Positions 57,750 through 64,000 of a stretch of DNA of 64,000 nucleotides are shown piece by piece (within the stretch, counting starts at the first letter, position 1; each line of letters begins with the position of its first letter). The stretch is taken from assembly GCA_903923925.1 (NCBI GenBank), contig CAIXZF010000035.1, positions 558,001 through 622,000 on the forward strand, given 5' to 3'. Under the pieces are notes generated by a model that was given only the letters and a program-made list of their open reading frames with translations, was not told where the DNA came from and made no database searches. The DNA comes from an uncultured Bacteroidales bacterium. Its GTDB lineage: Bacteria; Bacteroidota; Bacteroidia; Bacteroidales; CAIXZF01. Both the position numbers and the translations under genes were made by a program.

Positions 57750-58652
57750 TTAAAGCATTCCAATTAACTCGTTAACGTCATTTATTGAATGACGGTTCAG
57801 GTAATCTTCAATTCCTGTAATTGTTTCAAGTGCTGCATTTGGATTAATAAAATTTGCAGTCCCAACCTGCACAGCAGATGCACCTGCAAGAAGGAATTCA
57901 ACGGCATCTATTCCATTCATAATGCCACCTATTCCTATTACAGGAATGCTCACAGCTCTTGATGCCTGGTAAACCATACGAAGTGCCACTGGCTTAATTG
58001 CCGGCCCGCTAAGGCCTCCCATTGCAGTTGAGAGCACTGTCTTACGTTTTTCAGCATCAATTGCCATGCCCAACAATGTATTAATTAATGACAATGCATC
58101 TGCACCACCATCTTCCACTGCCTTAGCAATCTCAGCAATGCTTGTTACATTGGGAGATAATTTTACGATCAGTGTTTTATGATAAACTTTACGAACAGCT
58201 ATCGTTAATGCAGTTGCTGAAGGGCAAGAGGTTCCGAATGCCATACCATCTTTAACATTTGGACAGGAGATGTTTAGCTCTATTGCATGAACATGATCGA
58301 GTTGATTCAAGCGTTCACAAACATAAACGTAATCTTCAACGGTATGTCCGGCTACATTAATAATAATATTAGTATTTATTTTTTTTAATTCAGGGTATAT
58401 AACTGACTCAAAATTATCAATTCCTTTATTTTGCAATCCAACTGCATTTAACATTCCGGAAGTGGTTTCAGCCATTCTTGGATAAAAGTTGCCCTGGCGG
58501 GGTTCTTTTGAAACAGCTTTCGTAACGATTCCACCAAGTTTGCTGACATCGTAGAAATCGCCAAAATCCTGACCGTAACCGAAAGTTCCGGATGCCGTCA
58601 TAACAGGATTCTTCAGGATAAGGTTGTGAATGTTTACTTCAAGGTTTGGCAT
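57750..58652 (-). CDS. pyrD: Dihydroorotate dehydrogenase B, catalytic subunit
   Basis: The 300-residue FMN enzyme oxidises dihydroorotate to orotate. It has [13 protein letters not shown], the class 1 catalytic cysteine in [10 protein letters not shown] and the FMN phosphate site GIGGIMNG. Class 1B assignment rests on the adjacent pyrK gene, which provides the NAD-linked electron transfer subunit. They are separated by 10 bases. Confidence 0.94.
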   Translation of the reverse strand: MPNLEVNIHNLILKNPVMTASGTFGYGQDFGDFYDVSKLGGIVTKAVSKEPRQGNFYPRMAETTSGMLNAVGLQNKGIDNFESVIYPELKKINTNIIINVAGHTVEDYVYVCERLNQLDHVHAIELNISCPNVKDGMAFGTSCPSATALTIAVRKVYHKTLIVKLSPNVTSIAEIAKAVEDGGADALSLINTLLGMAIDAEKRKTVLSTAMGGLSGPAIKPVALRMVYQASRAVSIPVIGIGGIMNGIDAVEFLLAGASAVQVGTANFINPNAALETITGIEDYLNRHSINDVNELIGML

Positions 58653-58662
58653 AATATGTATT

Positions 58663-59436
58663 TTAGTCCCAACCTTTGAGGTTGTTAATGTTAAACACAG
58701 GCCCGTCAGTGCATACGCAGAGATTACCTTTATCAGTAGCTACAACACAGCATAAACATACACCAAAACCGCAGGCCATTGTATTCTCCAGAGAAACCTC
58801 ACAAGATATTTGCGAAGCGATGGCTATTCGGGCAACTGCTCTCATCATAGCTTCGGGTCCGCAAGTGTAAATCCTGGAATATACTGAACCAGGATCCTTT
58901 AACCATGGATGTGTTGTAATCAATCCTTTTTGCCCAAGCTTGCCATTCTCAGTTGTAATGTCCAATTCTCCATACTCGGAAAATTCTTTTACATTAATGA
59001 TATCTGCTTCTGTTCTGCCACCTAAAAGAATATCAAATTCCCTATTATTGGTAGTTAACCATTTAGATAGCAGGTACATAGGCGCAATGCCAACGCCACC
59101 ACCAACGATAAGAGACTTGCCTTCTGAAATGGAAAATCCTTTGCCAAGTGGATAAATAATATTTACGATAGCCCCCGTGCTAAGCTGACACAATTTCTTT
59201 GTTCCATTACCAACAATTTTTACAATAAACTGTATTGTATTTAGTTGATAATCAGCATTGTAAATTGAAAACGGCCGACGCAGGAAAGTAGCAGCTGAAT
59301 CAGGTGTCAAGAGTTCTGCAAACTGACCCGGAAATACTTCAGGGATAGCAACTGATGATTTAAAAATAAGAAGGTGATACGCCGGGTTTAGTTGACGGTT
59401 TTCAATTAGCTGAAGATCATGCGTTACTTTCGCCAT
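58663..59436 (-). CDS. pyrK: Dihydroorotate dehydrogenase B, electron transfer subunit
   Basis: From ATG 59436 ([16 protein letters not shown]) the protein has 257 residues: FAD-binding (about 10-100, with FLRRPFSI), NAD-binding ([12 protein letters not shown]) and a C-terminal [2Fe-2S] site with four cysteines in CGFGVCLCC and CVC. It passes electrons from PyrD to NAD+. The start overlaps the DUF5606 gene by 20 bases; an alternative ATG at 59505 lengthens it inside that gene and was not chosen. Confidence 0.93.
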   Translation of the reverse strand: MAKVTHDLQLIENRQLNPAYHLLIFKSSVAIPEVFPGQFAELLTPDSAATFLRRPFSIYNADYQLNTIQFIVKIVGNGTKKLCQLSTGAIVNIIYPLGKGFSISEGKSLIVGGGVGIAPMYLLSKWLTTNNREFDILLGGRTEADIINVKEFSEYGELDITTENGKLGQKGLITTHPWLKDPGSVYSRIYTCGPEAMMRAVARIAIASQISCEVSLENTMACGFGVCLCCVVATDKGNLCVCTDGPVFNINNLKGWD

Positions 59437-59878
59437 CGGCAGATTCTTCATTTTCAGATGTTTCACCGGATAATTCATCCTCGGCTGGTATTTCACTGAA
59501 ATCAAGCATAGCTTTTTCCTGCAGCAAATTGTACCAGGTGAAGAGTTTTTTCATGTCGGAAACATATACTCTGTCTTTATCATATTCGGGAAGAATTTCT
59601 TCCATATATGCCTTCAGTGCATTGTTATTGTCTTTATCAACAATGGCCTGGCCACCATTTTCCTTGTCAAAGATCTTTTTAAATACATCTTTGAGGGGTA
59701 CATCTTCATCTGTGGTAAAGATGCTGATCTCTTCAAGTGAACTCATTTTTTCACTTGCAAAGACAGGAAAACGACGTTGGTCATTAAAGGATTCGACGAT
59801 TGCACCGGTTTTGGTTTGAGCTACAACGAGAAAAAGTCCGCTTTTACCGGAAATTGAGAGAATTTTTGTAAGGTCCAT
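59417..59878 (-). CDS. DUF5606 family protein
   Basis: The 153-residue cytoplasmic protein matches the Bacteroidota-specific DUF5606 family: MDLTKILSISGKSGLFLVV, then SSLEEISIFTTDEDVPL and MKKLFTWYNLLQEKAML, and an acidic tail (about 130-153). Its fold is reported as a small beta-barrel-like domain in the family, but no function is known to me. Translational overlap with pyrK suggests coordinated expression with pyrimidine synthesis genes. The acidic tail could be an interaction segment. Confidence 0.82.
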   Translation of the reverse strand: MDLTKILSISGKSGLFLVVAQTKTGAIVESFNDQRRFPVFASEKMSSLEEISIFTTDEDVPLKDVFKKIFDKENGGQAIVDKDNNNALKAYMEEILPEYDKDRVYVSDMKKLFTWYNLLQEKAMLDFSEIPAEDELSGETSENEESADGESNA

Positions 59879-59909
59879 GTGTTGGATGTTTTGGCAAAAT
59901 TAGAAAAAA

Positions 59910-61730
59910 CTATGCCAAAGACTGCATATCAAACAACTTTTTGTAAAATCCGTTTTTAATTATCAACTCAGTATGAGTTCCAGCCTCAACAATTCGTCCC
60001 TGGGAAAGTACGATTATCCTGTTTACATGTTGTATACTTGAAAATCGATGTGCAATAATAATGGAGGTATGTTGAGTGAGTAAGCTTTCTAAAGCTTCCT
60101 TTACAAGTCTCTCAGAATCACTATCTAAAGAGGAAGTTGCCTCGTCGAAAATCAGGATTTCCGGCTTACGTAATATTGCCCTGGCAATACTTAACCGCTG
60201 GCGTTGCCCCCCTGATAATTTGTTGCCACGGTCACCAATAAAACTTTGATAGCCTTGTTCTGTTGCAATAATAAAATCGTGAGCATTGGCAACTTTTGCT
60301 GCTTCAATTACTTGCAATTCTGTAACGTTTGTTAATCCAAATGCAATATTATTAAAAATACTGTCATTGAATAATACTGGCTCCTGAGTTACAATACCGG
60401 TTAAACTTCTCAGATCGGAAATTTTATAGTCTCTGATATTTATACCATCAATGAGAATTTCTCCCTCTGTACAATCATGGAATCGTGGTAATAAATCTGC
60501 CAATGTTGATTTTCCACTGCCGGATTCTCCTACTAATGCGATACTTTCACCTTTTAATATTTCCAGGTTTATGTTGCGTAAAATAAAATCTTCTTCATAC
60601 TTGAAACTGACGTTCCTGAAAATGATTGAATTCCTGACCTCCATAATTGGTTTGGCATCCTGAATTTCAACAATAATTTCTTCAGCGTCAATAACCTGAT
60701 TGATCCGGTCTAATGAAGCCAGGCCTTTCTGAACCTGATACCAGGCAGTTGACAGGTTTTTAAAGGGATTGATGAGTTGTGAAAATATTACTATGAAACC
60801 AATGAAGCCTTCAGCCCCTAATCCAATTCGGTTACTTAAAACCATGCTACCACCATAAACGAGAATAATTACCAGAATTATCACTCCCAGAAATTCACTT
60901 AAGGGCGAAGCCAGATCTCCGCGACGAGAGATTCCTACCATAATTTTGGTATAATCTTCATTCATTTCTTTGAATTTTCTATCGGCAATATCTATCGCAT
61001 TAAAGGCTTTTATTATTCTCAGGCCACTTAGGGTTTCTTCAATAGTGGACATTAGTAGTCCCATTTTTTGTTGCGAACGAATACTGTTTTTTCGTAATGA
61101 CCTGCTGATCCTGCCAATAATAAGCCCGCTTACAGGTAATAAAACGATTACAAAAAGCATCAGGGTCCAACTAAGCATGAAAAGAAAAACAAGAAAAAGA
61201 ATTATCGTAATTGGTTCCCTGAAAAACAGCTCAAATGATTTCATAATCGACCATTCTACCTCCTGAATGTCGCTTGTTGTGCGTGCAATCAGATCACCAC
61301 GGCGTTTTTCGCTGTAATATGCAAGTGGTAATATCAGAATTCGCTCATAGATATCATTTCGCAAATCTTTAACAACCCCGGTACGTATTGTTGAAAGTAC
61401 ATACATAGCGAGGTATTGAAAGATATTCTTCAGCAAAAACATCAATACAACAAACAAACACAGAAACAACAATGTATTTGCTTTTCCTTCATGAATTGCC
61501 AGCCAGTTTATGAGGTAGTTGAAATTATCAACAAGGGCATCTTTGTTAAACCTGAAATGCGGAACTTCAGTAATTTCTTTAACTGGTCTGAAAAGAATCT
61601 GCAAAAAAGGTACAATTACAGCTAATGAAAAGATAGAAAAGACAGCACCTAACAGATTGTATCCCAGATTCAGCAAGGCAGCTTTCCAATAAGGATATAC
61701 ATAACGAAAGATGCGGAATAATCGGGACAT
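59910..61730 (-). CDS. MsbA-like ABC exporter
   Basis: The 606-residue half-transporter has a six-helix membrane domain (about 15-325) and a nucleotide-binding domain (about 365-600) with Walker A GESGSGKS, signature LSGGQRQR and Walker B ILIFDEATSSLDS. It probably works as a homodimer. MsbA-type lipid A or other lipid/drug export is likely, but the substrate is not shown by the sequence. It lies 24 bases after purB and 31 bases before DUF5606. Confidence 0.88.
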   Translation of the reverse strand: MSRLFRIFRYVYPYWKAALLNLGYNLLGAVFSIFSLAVIVPFLQILFRPVKEITEVPHFRFNKDALVDNFNYLINWLAIHEGKANTLLFLCLFVVLMFLLKNIFQYLAMYVLSTIRTGVVKDLRNDIYERILILPLAYYSEKRRGDLIARTTSDIQEVEWSIMKSFELFFREPITIILFLVFLFMLSWTLMLFVIVLLPVSGLIIGRISRSLRKNSIRSQQKMGLLMSTIEETLSGLRIIKAFNAIDIADRKFKEMNEDYTKIMVGISRRGDLASPLSEFLGVIILVIILVYGGSMVLSNRIGLGAEGFIGFIVIFSQLINPFKNLSTAWYQVQKGLASLDRINQVIDAEEIIVEIQDAKPIMEVRNSIIFRNVSFKYEEDFILRNINLEILKGESIALVGESGSGKSTLADLLPRFHDCTEGEILIDGINIRDYKISDLRSLTGIVTQEPVLFNDSIFNNIAFGLTNVTELQVIEAAKVANAHDFIIATEQGYQSFIGDRGNKLSGGQRQRLSIARAILRKPEILIFDEATSSLDSDSERLVKEALESLLTQHTSIIIAHRFSSIQHVNRIIVLSQGRIVEAGTHTELIIKNGFYKKLFDMQSLA

Positions 61731-61754
61731 GGGATGTTATTTTGTACAACTATT

Positions 61755-63101
61755 CTAAACGATGCCTGTATAATTATCAGGTCTTATCCTTTTTAACTCT
61801 GTTTTAATGTTGTCAGAAACATCCAAATTTTCAATAAATTCTGAAATAGTTTCCTTTGTAATCGAACTGCCGGTTCTTGTAAGAGCTTTTAAAGCATTGT
61901 AAGGATCAGGAAAGTTTTCGCGTCTGAGAATGGTTTGAATTGCTTCAGCAACTACAGCCCAATTATTTTCAAGGTCACTACTTATTTTAGTCTCATTTAT
62001 CAATAGCTTCCCAAGGCCTTTAAGTATAGATTTGTAAGAGATCATTGAATGCCCGAATGGAACCCCGATATTTCTGATAACCGTTGAATCTGTTAAATCA
62101 CGTTGCAATCGGGAAACTGGCAGTTTCGCGGAAAGATGCTCGAAAAGTGCATTTGCCAGCCCAAGATTTCCTTCAGCGTTCTCAAAGTCGATAGGATTTA
62201 CCTTATGCGGCATGGCCGAGGACCCGACCTCATTTGCAACAACTTTTTGTTTGAAATAGTCCATTGAAATATATGTCCACATATCACGACAAAGGTCAAC
62301 TAAAATCGTATTAATTCTTTTCAGATTATCAAAGCAGGCAGCAGAATGGTCGTAATGCTCTATTTGCGTTGTGTTTTTTTGTCTTATAAGTCCAAGATGA
62401 ACTGAGGAAAAGGAATTGGCAAATTCCATCCAATCAATGTTTGGATACGCAACATGGTGTGCGTTAAAATTTCCTGTAGCACCCCCGAATTTTGCTGTAA
62501 ATGGTATAGTATTGAAGTAACTGATCTGGTTTTGAAGTCGTTCAACAAAAACCATGATTTCTTTACCAACAAAGGTGGGAGATGCCGGCTGTCCATGTGT
62601 ATGGGCAAGCATTGGAACAGTTTTCCATTCAGTTGCCAGATCGTTAAGTTTATTTGTTAATTGGTCAAGTAATGGAAAAATAACCGTTCTGAGTGATTCC
62701 ATCATTGCTAATGGAAATGCAGTATTATTTATATCCTGTGAGGTTAATCCAAAATGAATAAATTCTTTAAATGCACCCAACCCGATATCATCAAATTTCT
62801 CCCTGAGAAATAGTTCAACAGCTTTAACATCATGATTAGTAACCTTTTCAATATCCTTTACCCTTTGTGCTTCTGCAGAAGTAAATTCTTTAACAATCTC
62901 CCGAATCATTTTTTTCTGAGTCACCGACACTTCAATTAGTTGTGGTAATGGGATTTCGCATAAAGCAATAAAATACTCCACTTCCACAAGCACCCTGTAC
63001 CGGATAATTGCAGATTCGCTAAAAAATGATGCAAGAGGTTCAGTAACGCGCCTGTACCTGCCGTCAATTGGAGATAATGCTTCTAGTGATTGAAAATCCA
63101 T
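61755..63101 (-). CDS. purB: Adenylosuccinate lyase
   Basis: The 448-residue fumarase-superfamily enzyme has the signature SSAMPHKVNPIDFENAEGN (about 293-311), HFGLTSQDINNTA and the catalytic histidine in AHTHGQPASP. It cleaves SAICAR and adenylosuccinate in purine synthesis. Length and N-terminus (LSPIDGRYR) are those of the E. coli-type enzyme. It is the first gene of the minus-strand run. Confidence 0.96.
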   Translation of the reverse strand: MDFQSLEALSPIDGRYRRVTEPLASFFSESAIIRYRVLVEVEYFIALCEIPLPQLIEVSVTQKKMIREIVKEFTSAEAQRVKDIEKVTNHDVKAVELFLREKFDDIGLGAFKEFIHFGLTSQDINNTAFPLAMMESLRTVIFPLLDQLTNKLNDLATEWKTVPMLAHTHGQPASPTFVGKEIMVFVERLQNQISYFNTIPFTAKFGGATGNFNAHHVAYPNIDWMEFANSFSSVHLGLIRQKNTTQIEHYDHSAACFDNLKRINTILVDLCRDMWTYISMDYFKQKVVANEVGSSAMPHKVNPIDFENAEGNLGLANALFEHLSAKLPVSRLQRDLTDSTVIRNIGVPFGHSMISYKSILKGLGKLLINETKISSDLENNWAVVAEAIQTILRRENFPDPYNALKALTRTGSSITKETISEFIENLDVSDNIKTELKRIRPDNYTGIV

Positions 63102-63128
63102 TATAGAAAAGGTTTAATTGAGCTCTGG

Positions 63129-63136
63129 CAAAGGTA
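63129..63136 (-). promoter_or_regulatory. Candidate -7 element of purB
   Basis: The minus strand reads TACCTTTG 27 bases upstream of the purB ATG. A matching -33 TTG was not seen. Confidence 0.5.
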
Positions 63137-63263
63137 AAAAAAAGCAGCCAGAAGGAGCCTCTTTAAAATTACCCTTAGTGTACTAAACTCAGAGTGTGAA
63201 GGTTCCTGAAAATTCTTAGTTTGAAATTACTATCCAACAAGCAATTAATTAATTAGTTTGTTG

Positions 63264-63271
63264 TAAATTTG
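63264..63271 (+). promoter_or_regulatory. Candidate -7 element of the HdrC-like gene
   Basis: TAAATTTG lies 44 bases before the ATG in a 214-base divergent region that otherwise holds AT-rich sequence and no visible gene. Confidence 0.4.
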
Positions 63272-63315
63272 AAAATTCACTGAGCGAAATTCGCCGACTA
63301 CACTTAACTCTTACA

Positions 63316-63999
63316 ATGGGAAAGCTCTATGATAAATTAATGGAAGACGTTCGGTTTGAAGAAGGTCTGAAAGCATGCATAAATTGCGGTACATGTACCG
63401 CAATCTGTCCGGCTGCAGAATTCTGGCAGTATGATCCACGCCAGGTTCTTGATAGTATCCAATCCCGTAATGATCAGGAAATAGAGGAGTTGCTAAAATC
63501 AGATGTCATCTGGTATTGTGGCGAATGTATGTCTTGTAAGACACGCTGTCCCAGAGATAATGCCCCGGGTTTAGTAATAATGGCTTTACGTTCACTTTCT
63601 CAGGATCTCGGATTCTTTGTGGAATCGGCAAAGGGTCGTCAGCAATTAGCAGTAAAAAGGTCTGTTGGAGATTGGATCCTGAAAACAGGATATTGTCTGA
63701 ATCCTCCCGAAATTGCTTATGAGCAGCACCCTGAGCAAGGCACTGTCTGGGAATGGGAACTTGCCAACATGCCCGATGTTATGGCACGCCTTGGTGCAAA
63801 CTTTCAAGGGAATGGGGCAGGAGCTCTACGCAAAATTCCAGCTGAATCAATGGAAGAGATCCGGAAAATATTTGAAATTACCGGAGGACTCGAGCGATTC
63901 AAACAAATCGAAGATTGCTCAGCCAAAAAGGCAAAAGAACTTGGTCAAAATCTTGATGAAGGCACAGATAATGAGTATTTTAATAACATTTATGGTTAA
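63316..63999 (+). CDS. HdrC-like 4Fe-4S dicluster protein
   Basis: The 227-residue protein is complete (TAA at 63997). It has two [4Fe-4S] cysteine motifs, CINCGTCTAICP (about residues 21-32) and CGECMSCKTRCP (about 69-80), with the spacing of heterodisulfide reductase subunit C. The C-terminal part (about 110-227) is longer than in methanogen HdrC and includes WEWELANMPDVMARLGANFQ. It should pass electrons to an HdrB/HdrA-like partner, probably encoded just beyond the window. In Bacteroidota such sets belong to Hdr-like complexes linked to NADH, ferredoxin or quinone chemistry; which one cannot be told here. Confidence 0.85.
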   Translation: MGKLYDKLMEDVRFEEGLKACINCGTCTAICPAAEFWQYDPRQVLDSIQSRNDQEIEELLKSDVIWYCGECMSCKTRCPRDNAPGLVIMALRSLSQDLGFFVESAKGRQQLAVKRSVGDWILKTGYCLNPPEIAYEQHPEQGTVWEWELANMPDVMARLGANFQGNGAGALRKIPAESMEEIRKIFEITGGLERFKQIEDCSAKKAKELGQNLDEGTDNEYFNNIYG

Positions 64000-64000
64000 T

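Noticed and set aside
63241-63256. AATTAATTAATT palindrome before the HdrC-like gene
   Set aside because: Simple AT-rich self-complementary sequence, expected by chance in this composition.

Overview
The window is a gene-dense, AT-rich stretch of a Bacteroidota chromosome, most like an anaerobic environmental member of the Bacteroidales/Marinilabiliales side of the phylum. The evidence for this: (i) four secreted proteins end in type IX secretion (T9SS) C-terminal sorting domains, and there is a PorE-like TPR/beta-propeller/OmpA protein; (ii) promoters have the Bacteroidetes form TTG-N19/20-TAnnTTTG, and the short primary sigma factor that reads them is itself encoded here; (iii) typical family-level markers are present (TamB, DUF5606, a long-form GAPDH, a split transketolase, Asp-box T9SS cargo). 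MqnA (futalosine menaquinone route), HydE ([FeFe]-hydrogenase maturation) and an HdrC-like Fe-S protein point to anaerobic or microaerobic energy metabolism. No rRNA, tRNA, CRISPR array, insertion sequence or prophage was seen, and no stretch over 300 bases lacks a gene.

Layout. 1-2343: 3' part of a giant repeat-containing T9SS adhesin with cohesin-like and dockerin-like modules. 2477-5754 (minus): split transketolase with a von Willebrand A protein between its halves. 5853-7574 (minus): a secreted thioredoxin-fold protein and a CC-motif outer-membrane barrel. 7775-10078 (plus): ychF and a secreted M28 peptidase, followed by a HicB-like fragment. 10221-12083 (minus): parE. 12211-12930: barrel lipoprotein. 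12927-16457 (minus): pnuC, NR-kinase-like gene, glycosyltransferase and flippase in one tightly packed run. 16500-21989: tsaD and tamB, head to head. 22011-25889: ribBA, a second dockerin-like secreted protein, mqnA. 25894-33687 (minus): yidC, pyrG, long GAPDH, primary sigma factor, DegP/HtrA. 33863-37986 (plus): unknown membrane protein, dapF, GNAT, mltG, DUF2279: a cell-wall operon. 38086-42560: small TPR lipoprotein, nnr (minus), hydE, rlmD. 42575-47858 (minus): aroK, PorE-like protein, TPR protein, Asp-box T9SS protein. 47942-57060 (plus): murB, MbnP-like lipoprotein, hybrid histidine kinase, then three ion transporters (NhaD/SLC13-like, Kup, CPA2). 57066-63101 (minus): DedA, pyrD, pyrK, DUF5606, ABC exporter, purB. 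63316-63999: HdrC-like subunit, probably the first gene of an operon that continues outside the window.

How the genes fit together. Most of the window is housekeeping: nucleotide synthesis (pyrG, pyrD/pyrK, purB), cell wall (dapF, mltG, murB), envelope assembly (yidC, tamB, PorE-like, DegP) and cofactors (ribBA, mqnA, nnr, pnuC/NRK). The accessory layer is the T9SS cargo set, the dockerin/cohesin-like surface proteins and the cation-transport run behind a CHASE4-type sensor kinase. No clearly new system could be proven from sequence alone. The best candidates for follow-up are the cohesin/dockerin-like module shared by two secreted proteins, the vWA gene inside the split transketolase locus, the redoxin/CC-barrel pair, and the unknown membrane protein that heads the dapF-mltG operon.
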